NCBI GenBank assembly: GCA_020062805.1
Contig: JAGUVP010000122.1
Span: 1 to 11,937, forward strand
Direction of reading: 5' to 3'
Length of the DNA: 11,937 nucleotides
Source: Candidatus Bipolaricaulis sp.
GTDB lineage: Bacteria; Bipolaricaulota; Bipolaricaulia; Bipolaricaulales; Bipolaricaulaceae
Positions within the stretch are counted from its first letter, which is position 1. Each line of letters starts with the position of its first letter. This document shows, one piece after another, positions 1 to 6,974 of this stretch. The notes under the pieces are model-generated. The model saw nothing but the letters and a program-made list of their open reading frames with translations. It searched no databases and was not told the origin of the DNA. The position numbers and the translations under genes are program-made.

Positions 1-536
1 ATCACTCCCTCCGCCACGTCCACCACGCCGTGCACGAGGGCCAGGTACTCCTTCTGCACTTGCCGGTGGCGGAACTGCTCCATCAACCCGTGGAGTGCTT
101 CCGAGGACTTCGCCAGTACAAGGGCGCCGGTGGTAGCTGCATCCAACCGGTGCACCACTCCAGGGCGCCCAGGTGTGCTCGGGGCAAGCGGGCCGCGGGC
201 GAGGAGGATGGATACCACCGTCACCTGAGGGGTATGGCCCACGGGATGAACAGGAACCCCGCGCGGCTTGTTCACCCCGACTAGGGCATCGTCCTCGTGC
301 AAGATCGGGATCGGGGCCGGGGTGGGGACGATCCCCGGTCCAACCCAGCGAACCTCGACCGTCTCCCCGGCTTTTACCCGTCGCGATCGGGATGGGACCA
401 TCCCCCCGATCCGTACTGCACCACAAGCGAGAAGGGACTGGGCCTGAGCACGAGGGATCGCCAGCCGGCAGGAGAGAAGGCGGTCAAGCCGCTCTCCTTC
501 CTCCTTCTCTTCCACTAGGACGTGATCTAGACGCAT
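1..536 (-). CDS. rluD: RluA/RluD-family 23S rRNA pseudouridine synthase (partial, 3' end beyond the window)
   Basis: The enzyme isomerises uridines to pseudouridine in rRNA, probably the large subunit. The minus-strand frame from ATG 536 is open for 178 codons and leaves the window at base 1. Residues 15-65 look like an S4 RNA-binding domain (GERLDRLLSCRLAIPRAQAQ, then an AVRIGG and KAGETV pattern). Residues 78-98 carry the family's substrate-pocket signature (a VNKPRGVPVHP run). Residues 127-143 hold the catalytic motif, VVHRLDAATTGALVLAK, with D132 as the expected nucleophilic aspartate. The S4 plus catalytic layout matches RluD/YlyB-type members of about 300 residues, so roughly the C-terminal third is missing. 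The exact rRNA target cannot be read from this fragment. An in-frame GTG at 557 is an alternative start; it lies 8 bases after a -10-like TATACT, which would make the message leaderless. ATG 536 has no clear Shine-Dalgarno. The gene is divergent from rimP with at most 44 bases between them. Confidence 0.93.
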   Translation of the reverse strand, partial: MRLDHVLVEEKEEGERLDRLLSCRLAIPRAQAQSLLACGAVRIGGMVPSRSRRVKAGETVEVRWVGPGIVPTPAPIPILHEDDALVGVNKPRGVPVHPVGHTPQVTVVSILLARGPLAPSTPGRPGVVHRLDAATTGALVLAKSSEALHGLMEQFRHRQVQKEYLALVHGVVDVAEGV

Positions 537-544
537 TCCGTTCG

Positions 545-573
545 TTGTATCCGCCACAGGCGACAAGTATAAT
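545..573 (+). promoter_or_regulatory. Sigma-70-type promoter of the rimP operon, predicted leaderless
   Basis: A perfect -10 hexamer TATAAT lies at 568-573. Exactly 17 bases upstream is TTGTAT (545-550), a -35 element matching only the first three consensus positions. The normal distance from the -10 places the transcription start at T580 or A581, and the rimP ATG begins at 581. There is no room for a 5' untranslated region or a Shine-Dalgarno, so the mRNA is predicted to be leaderless. The A/T-rich hexamer stands out from the GC-rich surroundings. Confidence 0.7.
566..571 (-). promoter_or_regulatory. -10 element of the divergent pseudouridine synthase promoter
   Basis: Read on the minus strand, bases 571 to 566 are TATACT, five of six matches to the -10 consensus. 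They overlap the plus-strand TATAAT by four bases. No convincing -35 element lies 16-18 bases upstream, so this promoter would depend on the -10 alone or on an activator. The predicted start near 559-557 falls at or next to the in-frame GTG at 557. Confidence 0.45.
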
Positions 574-580
574 CGCAAAT

Positions 581-1027
581 ATGGAAAGGGTTCAGGAAAA
601 ACTCGATGCACTCGTGCACCGGGGCGCTGCCGAGGCCGAAGTGGAGGTGTACCACTGGGAGCTTCGCCGCCAGGGGCAACGAATGCAACTCGCGGTACAG
701 GTGGATCGTCCGGGGGGAGTGACCCTCGACGATTGCGCCCGAGCAAACCGGGTGATCGGTTCCCTGTTGGACAAGGAAGATCCTGTACCCAATTCCTATC
801 TGCTTGAGGTGTCGTCTCCCGGGGTAGAGCGAGCACTTCTCGATCCCCGGCACTACGTCCAGGCCGTGGGGAAGCTGATCCAGGTGAGGACCCAACAGGG
901 AAGCTCACATCGCGGGCGGCTCACCCAGGTCGCACCGGGCGCGATCGTTCTCGATGGAACGGAAACGGAGATTCCGTTCACCGAGATCGCTTCAGCCCGC
1001 ATCGTCTACGAACAGGGACACCGATGA
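581..1027 (+). CDS. rimP: Ribosome maturation factor RimP
   Basis: RimP binds the 30S subunit in the cytoplasm and assists its late assembly. The 148-residue product has the usual two-domain length. The N-terminal alpha/beta domain spans about 1-83 and ends in the family signature LEVSSPGVERAL (75-86). The C-terminal SH3-like domain spans about 90-146. The frame stays open upstream to base 173, but that extension is antisense to the pseudouridine synthase and is not RimP-like. ATG 581 gives the normal N-terminus and sits directly after a strong -10, so I take it as the start. It is the first gene of the long plus-strand cluster. Its TGA overlaps the nusA ATG (ATGA at 1024-1027), the conserved rimP-nusA pairing. 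Confidence 0.93.
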   Translation: MERVQEKLDALVHRGAAEAEVEVYHWELRRQGQRMQLAVQVDRPGGVTLDDCARANRVIGSLLDKEDPVPNSYLLEVSSPGVERALLDPRHYVQAVGKLIQVRTQQGSSHRGRLTQVAPGAIVLDGTETEIPFTEIASARIVYEQGHR

Positions 1028-1971
1028 ACATTGAGTTCTTGGAGGCCATTGAGGAGATGGCCCGCGCCCGTGGGATTGACCGCGAAGTGGCGTTTGGGGC
1101 GATTGAGAAAGCGATTGCTTCTGCTCATCAGGCAAAGTTCGGCGGCGACGAACCGCCGTTGGTGGAGATCGACCGGCGCTCGGGAGATGTTCGCGTCAAC
1201 GGAGAGGAGTTCGATCTCGTCAAACAGCTGGGCCGCATCGAGTCCCGTCGCGCCGAGGACTTCTTCCGCCGCGAGATCCTCCGCCACCGCCGGGAAGGTC
1301 TCTACGAAATGTACGCGTCGCGGATCGGGGAGATCCTTCACGGGTTCGTCCATCGGTTCGAAGGTCGCGACGTGTGGATTAACCTCGGCGAGGTGGAGGC
1401 ACTTCTCCCGAGCGAGGAACGGATGCCGACGGAGCGCTATGTCCCCGGTCGTCGGCTGCGCACCTACCTCTACCAGGTGGACCGAACCCAAGGTGATCCC
1501 CGGATCTACGTGTCCCGCGCCAATCCCGATTTCGTTGCCCGGCTCCTCTCCCTCGAGGTGCCGGAGCTTGAACAGAGCATGCTGGAAGTGGTGAAGGTGG
1601 CGCGGGTGGCGGGGGTGAAGTCGAAGGTCCTCGTGCGGGGGGTGGATCCACGGATCGATCCGGTGGGAAGCTGCATCGGACCCGGTGGAAGCCGAATCCG
1701 AGCCGTGAGCCGTGAGCTCTCGGGAGAGAAGGTGGACATCGTGCGCTGGAACGAGGACGTGCGGCAGGTGATCCGTGGAGGACTTGCCCCGGCAAGCACT
1801 TTGGAGATCGAACTCGATGAGCCCGCCAGGACAGCCGTGGTCACTGTTCCGGGGAGCGACATCTCACTCGCCATCGGTCGCGATGGACACAACGTAGAAC
1901 TGGCGGCCAAGCTCACCGGTTATGCCATCACCATCCGCACACCGTCCGGCGAACGAGCCCAAGCCCGCTAG
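1024..1971 (+). CDS. nusA: Transcription termination/antitermination factor NusA (short form)
   Basis: NusA binds RNA polymerase and nascent RNA and controls pausing, termination and antitermination. The 315-residue product has the core domains in order: N-terminal polymerase-binding domain (about 1-97, with EEFDLVKQLGRI at 61-72), S1 domain (about 98-166), KH1 (about 185-255, GPGG loop at 219-222 inside a DPVGSCIGPGGSRI motif) and KH2 (about 262-310, GRDG loop at 285-288 followed by a LAAKLTGYAI run). It stops right after KH2 and lacks the C-terminal acidic repeats of E. coli NusA, as in other short bacterial forms. It is coupled to rimP by an ATGA overlap and has a weak purine stretch (CAGGGA) before the ATG. 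ylxR and infB, which usually follow nusA, are absent. The last 50 bases are overlapped by the start of the exporter gene. Confidence 0.96.
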   Translation: MNIEFLEAIEEMARARGIDREVAFGAIEKAIASAHQAKFGGDEPPLVEIDRRSGDVRVNGEEFDLVKQLGRIESRRAEDFFRREILRHRREGLYEMYASRIGEILHGFVHRFEGRDVWINLGEVEALLPSEERMPTERYVPGRRLRTYLYQVDRTQGDPRIYVSRANPDFVARLLSLEVPELEQSMLEVVKVARVAGVKSKVLVRGVDPRIDPVGSCIGPGGSRIRAVSRELSGEKVDIVRWNEDVRQVIRGGLAPASTLEIELDEPARTAVVTVPGSDISLAIGRDGHNVELAAKLTGYAITIRTPSGERAQAR

Positions 1972-4729
1972 CCCTCTGCGGCTTCGGGATCGCCTGTTTC
2001 TCTTCCTGGCCGGAGTTTCTACCCGGTGGCCACTGGTCATCGTTGTTCTGTTCGTCGGTTTGACCTTCCTTGCCTACCTCTACATCCAGGATTTCCCGAT
2101 CCGCACCGCATACCTCGATCTGTTGCCCCAACAGGATCCGCTGGTAGTCAAGTTCCAATCTATCGAACAAGAGATGGCCAGCACGGAGATCATCGCTGTT
2201 CTGTTCACCCTCTCCTCCCCCCCTTCGGATCTAGCTGAGCGCGAAGAAATCCTGTTCATGGCCGCCGAACGGGTCATCCAGAAGCTTGACCTTGACGACA
2301 ACCCAGACCTCGCCGCCGCTTCCTACCGAGTAGGAAAGGGCACCGCAGTTCCACCAGAGCTGCTCATCTTCCGTACCCTCTCTTCAGAGGAATTGGAGAG
2401 CCTGCGAGCGATTGCCCGTGAGGTCCAGGCGGGCTTCCCCGGATTGCCAACGATCCGCCCATTGGAGGACATCGTCGCCTCTGTGAATACGATAACCCCT
2501 GAGCCCTCAGCGGTCGCAGCGACGCTTCGCGAACTCACCACCGCTGGACACGCCGTTCTGCACCTGCTGACAGCCACGGTTGGCCAACAACCCCTGCTCT
2601 CCAAGGCAGCGGGAATCTCCCGAACCGTCCTCGACCGGCCTGCACCTGAGGATGAGGGCGAACCGATCGTATCCCGGGATCGTACCCGGCTGATCCTTCA
2701 GATCTGGCCAACACGTCGTCCGTTTGACTCGCTCCCCTACAATCAATCCGTGACCCGCTTCGTACGAGAGGCGGTGAGCCAGGCGGATCTGGATGACCTC
2801 GGGGTGACTGTGGGTATCGGGGGAACCTACGTGATAACCGTCGAGACCGATGAGATCATCCGCCGCGACATGAACCTGGTAACGATCGTGTCCTCGACCG
2901 CGGTGTTCGTGTTGGTGCTCCTGGCGTTCGCGAGTCCGCTCTTGTGCCTGGCGGCAGTGGTACCAGTGCTTGTCTCTGCCCTGTTCACCATGGCGTGGGC
3001 CAAGATCGCAGTCGGAGGGTTCAACCTCCTCACCGTGTTTCTGCCCGCCCTCATCCTCGGTCTAGGAATCGACTACTCGATCCACATCCTGTCCCGGTAC
3101 GTCGAGGAGAGATCGAGAGGTGCACGGGTCAAGGAAGCACTGACCACGGCGGTCCGGACGAAGGGCAGCGCCTGCCTCACCGCAGCGATAACCACGGCTG
3201 TGGTGTTCAGTTGTCTTCTCCTCTCGCATTCCCGCGCCATGTGGGAGATGGGGGCCATCGCATCATTGGGAATCCTCATCTCGTTCTTGACGACGATTCT
3301 CCTGACCCCCGCCCTGGTTTCCCTAACCACGCGGGATCGCCGCCCCTCCTCCCGTAAGCGCCCCATCGCTTCCACAACTGCGCTGCGGCCCGTGTACCGA
3401 CGGTTCCTCCGTCTGCGGCCGGGAATCGTGGCGGTGGGGTTGATTCTCACCGGGGCGGTGTTGTACCAAGCAACCCGTGTGCAGTTTCGCTTTGTGTCGG
3501 ACGAGCTGGCCCCCGTCACGCCGGGCCAGACCCTCCTGACCACGGTCACGCGCGAGTTTGCGGGTGATGTGTGGCTAGGGGACTCATTCCGGTTCTTCGT
3601 GGATCATCCCGACGATATCGCCCCTCTGGAAGCGGAACTCGCTCGTCAGCCGTTGGTGCACTCCACCTCCTCGGTGCGTGGACTTCTTCCGAAAGAGCTG
3701 CTGGGGGGCAGGGACTCGATCCTCGATCTCCCTATAGCTGACGTGCAGCATGGCGTGGATAGCTTGGGCAACTGGCTCGAGGGATGGGACAAGACCTTGG
3801 GAGCACTTCGTACCCTGATCGTGGACCTCTCGAAGCGCGAACTCGTCGCTGTACTGACTGGACAGATCAAGCTTGCGGAGGCCCTGTCCGAAGGATCGAT
3901 CGATCTCGTCCACCTGCTGTGGAACCTGGAGGACGTAGATGTGATGGAAAATGCTGTCCGAATGGAGAAGATGTCGGCAGATCTCGCCGTGGTGAGGGAG
4001 TTCGTCGACAAGATCGCGGACCTCCCCCCTGAGGCTGACCTGCTCAATCAAATCCTCGCACTTCTCCCTGTGGAGATGCGGTCGCAGTATGCCACGAAAA
4101 GCGGGAGGTACGTCGTTGAGGCGCGGGTAACGCGCGCCATCTTGACGAAGACCAATCTGCGAGCATTCCTCGACTGGGCGGACGGACTCGGGGTGGAGCG
4201 GTTTGGCATTCCGGAGGTCACTGCCCAGCTCGAGGAGTACATGCGGCGCGACTTCCTGCTGTCGACAGTCCTCGCTATCGTGATCATCTTCCTTCTGGTG
4301 TGGCGCGATTTCCCGCAGGCCAGTGAGGCAGCGCTGGCGCTGGCCCCATTGGCGATGGGTTACGTATGGATGCTGGCCGGGATGAACCTTCTCGGAATCC
4401 AGTTCAACTTCACCAACATCGTCATCTCGCCTCTCCTGATCGGAATCGGCGTGGACAGCGCCGTACACCTCCTGCACCGGGTGGACGAAGAGCGGTCCGC
4501 AGGCGGGGATGCGGCGGTGCGAGGGGCGGCGGCGAGTATCGTACCGATTGCGGTCAGTTCATTGACCACGATGGCCACGTTTGGGGCCTTGCTCGCTGCC
4601 CACACCCCGGGCCTCCGACTGCTCGGCACATCGGCCCTCCTCGGGTTGGGATTCACGCTTCTGTGGAGCCTGACGTTCCTTCCCGCGGCAGCGGCGACAC
4701 TGGTTGAGAAAGCGAAACCGAGAGAATAA
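1922..4729 (+). CDS. RND-superfamily (MMPL/COG1033-type) membrane exporter
   Basis: This 935-residue protein is predicted to lie in the inner membrane with the RND layout of two six-helix halves and two large extracytoplasmic loops. TM1 is at about 36-56, followed by a loop to about 315. TM2-TM6 lie at about 318-337, 340-360, 367-390, 416-435 and 443-467, then TM7 at about 501-516. A second, helix-rich loop spans about 517-775, and TM8-TM12 lie at about 777-925. Each half has the diagnostic TM4-like motif: GLGIDYSIH (380-388) and GIGVDSAVH (841-849), with D384 and D845 as likely proton-relay acids. This matches predicted exporters of the MMPL/HpnN/sterol-sensing-like group, which move hydrophobic substrates using proton-motive force. 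The substrate cannot be inferred. ATG 1922 lies inside nusA and gives a 50-base overlap; the only other upstream-of-TM1 starts would be CTG codons such as 1976. No good Shine-Dalgarno is visible, so translation is probably coupled to nusA. Confidence 0.9.
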   Translation: MPSPSAHRPANEPKPASPLRLRDRLFLFLAGVSTRWPLVIVVLFVGLTFLAYLYIQDFPIRTAYLDLLPQQDPLVVKFQSIEQEMASTEIIAVLFTLSSPPSDLAEREEILFMAAERVIQKLDLDDNPDLAAASYRVGKGTAVPPELLIFRTLSSEELESLRAIAREVQAGFPGLPTIRPLEDIVASVNTITPEPSAVAATLRELTTAGHAVLHLLTATVGQQPLLSKAAGISRTVLDRPAPEDEGEPIVSRDRTRLILQIWPTRRPFDSLPYNQSVTRFVREAVSQADLDDLGVTVGIGGTYVITVETDEIIRRDMNLVTIVSSTAVFVLVLLAFASPLLCLAAVVPVLVSALFTMAWAKIAVGGFNLLTVFLPALILGLGIDYSIHILSRYVEERSRGARVKEALTTAVRTKGSACLTAAITTAVVFSCLLLSHSRAMWEMGAIASLGILISFLTTILLTPALVSLTTRDRRPSSRKRPIASTTALRPVYRRFLRLRPGIVAVGLILTGAVLYQATRVQFRFVSDELAPVTPGQTLLTTVTREFAGDVWLGDSFRFFVDHPDDIAPLEAELARQPLVHSTSSVRGLLPKELLGGRDSILDLPIADVQHGVDSLGNWLEGWDKTLGALRTLIVDLSKRELVAVLTGQIKLAEALSEGSIDLVHLLWNLEDVDVMENAVRMEKMSADLAVVREFVDKIADLPPEADLLNQILALLPVEMRSQYATKSGRYVVEARVTRAILTKTNLRAFLDWADGLGVERFGIPEVTAQLEEYMRRDFLLSTVLAIVIIFLLVWRDFPQASEAALALAPLAMGYVWMLAGMNLLGIQFNFTNIVISPLLIGIGVDSAVHLLHRVDEERSAGGDAAVRGAAASIVPIAVSSLTTMATFGALLAAHTPGLRLLGTSALLGLGFTLLWSLTFLPAAAATLVEKAKPRE

Positions 4730-4743
4730 AGTGATCCGAACAC

Positions 4744-4749
4744 GAGGAG
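4744..4749 (+). promoter_or_regulatory. Ribosome binding site of rny
   Basis: GAGGAG lies 8 bases before ATG 4758. It selects this ATG over the in-frame GTG 4731 and TTG 4704, which would add 9 or 18 basic residues and have weaker or no Shine-Dalgarno. Confidence 0.75.
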
Positions 4750-4757
4750 AACACCGA

Positions 4758-6377
4758 ATGTTCTGGATAGGCTGGATCGCCGTAGTTGGTTTGGTCGTGC
4801 CGGCGTGGGCTCAAGCTCAGGCAGGGACGCCGCCACCGACACCGGGGACACCGTTTCCGTGGTCTTCGGTTGCGCTTGGCCTGTTCGCCCTTGCCTTGGG
4901 AGCAGGACTAGGGCTCCTGCTGGCCCGCGCGCGCCGGCGCACCGTGAGCCAGCGGGCTGAGGCGATCCTCACCGAAGCCCGTGGGGAAGCAGAGCGAGTT
5001 CACCGCGAGCGGATCCTCCTCACCCAGCACGAGGTCGAGGAGTTGCGGGAGCGGGAAGAGGAACGCCTGCGAAAGAAGGAAGCTGAGTTCGTTCAGCTTG
5101 ACGAGCGCCTTCGCCAGCGGGAGGAGCGTCTCGGCAAAAAGGCTCAGCATTTGGAGGCGATTGAGGCTTCGATCCGCCAGGACGAGGCCGAGGTCGTTCA
5201 CCTCTTGGAGACAGGTCAGGAACTGCTCCGTGAGGAACAGACGCTCCTTGAGCGGCTGACCGGCCTCACGGAAGAAGAGGCCAAAGAATACCTCCTGAAA
5301 CTGGTGGAAGCCGACTCGGAGCGGTACTTCGCTCGCAAGATCAGCGAGGTGGAACGGCGCACAACCCAAGAGGCGGAGCGCCGCGCACGCCGAATCCTCG
5401 CCAACGCCGTCCAGCGTTACGCCCTTGACTACGCCGAGGAAGCCACGGTGACCACGGTCCCCCTCCCCAACGACGAGTACAAAGGGCGCATCATCGGACG
5501 CGACGGACGCAACATCCGCGCGTTCGAGGCGTTGACTGGGGTCGAGGTCTTGGTGGACGACACGCCCGAGGCGGTGGTCTTGTCCTCGTTTCACCCCGTG
5601 CGGAGGGAGATCGGCCGGGTTGCGTTGGAAAAGCTTCTCGAAGACGGCCGGATCCACCCCGCCCGGATCGAGGAGACGGTGCGCAAGGCGAAGGACCGCG
5701 TGGAAGAGGCGATCATCGAGGCAGGCGAGAAGGCGGCATTTGAGGTGGGGCTCGACCTGCCCAGCGACCTTATCCAGCTGTTGGGCCGGCTTCACTTCCG
5801 CACCAGTTACGGCCAGAATCAACTCCAGCACGCGCTTGAGGTCAGCTTCCTCGCGCGGCTGCTCGCTGACGAGATCGGGATCGACCCCAAGCCTGCCAAA
5901 CGGGCAGGGCTCCTTCACGATATCGGCAAAGCCGTGGACCACGATGTGGAAGGACCGCACGCGCTCATCGGGGCTGATCTCGCCCGCCGTGCCGGCGAGC
6001 CGTGGCCGATCGTGAACGCGATTGCCTCCCACCATGGGCAGGCTGATCCCTCCACTGTGACCGCGGTCCTGATCCAGGCTGCGGATACCCTGTCTGCAGC
6101 CCGACCCGGGGCGCGTCAAGAAACCTATGAACGATACTGCCAGCGGCTGCAAGAGCTGGAGAAGATCGCGGTGGCCTACCCCCTGGTGAAGGAGGCGTAC
6201 GCGATCCAAGCCGGACGTGAGGTGCGGGTGATCGTGCGGCCCGAGAAGACGACGGATGACATGGCAGCGAAGCTCGCGTATGATATTGCGCGCAGGATCG
6301 AAGAACAGGTCCAGTACCCAGGGGAGATCAAGGTGACCGTCGTCCGTCAAGCTCAATTCGTGGACACAGCCCGCTAA
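4758..6377 (+). CDS. rny: Ribonuclease Y (membrane-anchored endoribonuclease)
   Basis: RNase Y is a 5'-end-sensitive endoribonuclease that starts mRNA decay in bacteria lacking RNase E and is held at the inner face of the membrane. The 539-residue product is close to the usual 520. Residues 1-22 are hydrophobic and end in an AQAQA stretch. A transmembrane helix follows at about 36-56 with a basic stop (RARRR). Then come a long charged coiled coil (about 62-215), a KH domain (about 230-295, GRIIGRDGRNIRAFE with GRDG at 247-250) and an HD phosphodiesterase domain with H358, H387-D388 (LLHDIGKA), H425-H426 and D443. The C-terminal domain ends at 539. The double hydrophobic N-terminus is unusual, as most RNase Y proteins have one anchor. 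The next gene is spoVS, a neighbour RNase Y also has in Bacillus. Confidence 0.96.
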   Translation: MFWIGWIAVVGLVVPAWAQAQAGTPPPTPGTPFPWSSVALGLFALALGAGLGLLLARARRRTVSQRAEAILTEARGEAERVHRERILLTQHEVEELREREEERLRKKEAEFVQLDERLRQREERLGKKAQHLEAIEASIRQDEAEVVHLLETGQELLREEQTLLERLTGLTEEEAKEYLLKLVEADSERYFARKISEVERRTTQEAERRARRILANAVQRYALDYAEEATVTTVPLPNDEYKGRIIGRDGRNIRAFEALTGVEVLVDDTPEAVVLSSFHPVRREIGRVALEKLLEDGRIHPARIEETVRKAKDRVEEAIIEAGEKAAFEVGLDLPSDLIQLLGRLHFRTSYGQNQLQHALEVSFLARLLADEIGIDPKPAKRAGLLHDIGKAVDHDVEGPHALIGADLARRAGEPWPIVNAIASHHGQADPSTVTAVLIQAADTLSAARPGARQETYERYCQRLQELEKIAVAYPLVKEAYAIQAGREVRVIVRPEKTTDDMAAKLAYDIARRIEEQVQYPGEIKVTVVRQAQFVDTAR

Positions 6378-6385
6378 GGAGGGGG
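6376..6385 (+). promoter_or_regulatory. Strong ribosome binding site of spoVS
   Basis: AAGGAGGGGG overlaps the rny TAA stop and sits 3 bases before the GTG start at 6389. It decides that start and suggests strong translation of spoVS within the operon. Confidence 0.75.
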
Positions 6386-6388
6386 ACG

Positions 6389-6745
6389 GTGAATATCCTC
6401 AAAATCGCATCCACCTCGGAGGTTAGTTCGGCCGCGGGAGCGGTAGCGAACGCGTTTCGCGAGGAGGGAAGAGCTGAGTTGCAGGCCATCGGTCCCAAGG
6501 CGGTGAACCAGGCGGTGAAGTGCATCGCCATCGCCCGCGGTTACGTGGCCTCCAGCGGCGTGGACCTGTACTTCGTCCCCTCGTTCGTCGAGGTGAATGT
6601 GAGCGACGAAACAAGGACGGGAATTCGCTTCACGGTTCGATCGCGAACCCCGGTCCCGGTTCTGCGCCCGCGCCGCCGCGCAGACGCCCCCCGTCCACCT
6701 GTGGAGCCCCATGTCCCCACGACGGAGGATTGGCACGAAATTTGA
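6389..6745 (+). CDS. spoVS: SpoVS-family Alba-like protein
   Basis: SpoVS proteins are small, highly conserved, Alba-fold proteins. They were named from Bacillus, where loss blocks stage V of sporulation, but they are widespread in non-sporulating bacteria and thought to bind nucleic acid. Residues 1-86 are the whole family domain: MNILKIASTSEVSSAAGAVA at the N-terminus, then a conserved AIGPKAVNQAVKCIAIARGY block (33-52) and SSGVDLYFVPSFVEV (55-69). The product is 118 residues against a usual length near 86. The extra tail (about 87-118) is rich in proline and arginine, then acidic, and does not resemble the family. Its last part overlaps the next gene by 35 bases. The start is GTG with a strong Shine-Dalgarno. 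Its place beside rny suggests a role in RNA metabolism rather than sporulation here; no other sporulation gene is visible. Confidence 0.93.
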   Translation: MNILKIASTSEVSSAAGAVANAFREEGRAELQAIGPKAVNQAVKCIAIARGYVASSGVDLYFVPSFVEVNVSDETRTGIRFTVRSRTPVPVLRPRRRADAPRPPVEPHVPTTEDWHEI

Positions 6746-6974
6746 CCCGTACCGAGAGGTCCTGGCGAGCCTGCCCCTCGTCGGTCAGTTGGGGTTTCTT
6801 GTGGCCGGTGGTGCAGCCGTGGGGTTCGGCTTGGGGTACGGGGTGGACCTTCTCACGGGCGGGCGGGCGGGGCGTGCTGTGGGGATTACGTTGGGCCTGG
6901 CAAGCGGTATCTGGTCGGCAGGGCACCAACTCATGCGTGTGATTAAGGAAAGGCAGGGGGACAAGAATCCATGA
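6711..6974 (+). CDS. Small two-helix membrane protein, AtpZ/AtpI-like
   Basis: The 87-residue protein has a basic N-terminus (MSPRRR) and two predicted membrane helices at about 22-46 and 57-76. The first contains GFGLGYGVDLL (38-48) before a GG turn, and the second is glycine-rich (VGITLGLASGIW). This hairpin of two glycine-rich helices with a GY-x-x-D motif resembles the AtpZ / 'ATPase gene 1' family, linked to F0F1-ATP synthase and to Mg2+/Ca2+ transport. No ATP synthase genes are in the window, so this is a family resemblance and not a function. ATG 6711 has GTGGAG about 4 bases upstream, inside the spoVS tail. Its TGA overlaps the ATG of the next gene (ATGA at 6971-6974), so both junctions look coupled. 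Confidence is good for a gene and moderate for the family. Confidence 0.75.
   Translation: MSPRRRIGTKFDPYREVLASLPLVGQLGFLVAGGAAVGFGLGYGVDLLTGGRAGRAVGITLGLASGIWSAGHQLMRVIKERQGDKNP

Noticed and set aside
173..580. Upstream in-frame extension of rimP to base 173 (and other plus-strand frames at 30-518)
   Set aside because: The stretch is antisense to a clearly recognisable pseudouridine synthase, the translation is low-complexity Pro/Arg/Gly, and RimP's normal N-terminus starts at ATG 581.
3584..4477. 297-codon minus-strand open frame opposite the exporter's second loop
   Set aside because: It is a shadow of the exporter reading frame, with no recognisable protein features.
4908..6356. 482-codon minus-strand open frame opposite rny
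   Set aside because: It is a GC-rich antisense shadow of RNase Y, which has full domain support; the translation matches no family and has no start signal.
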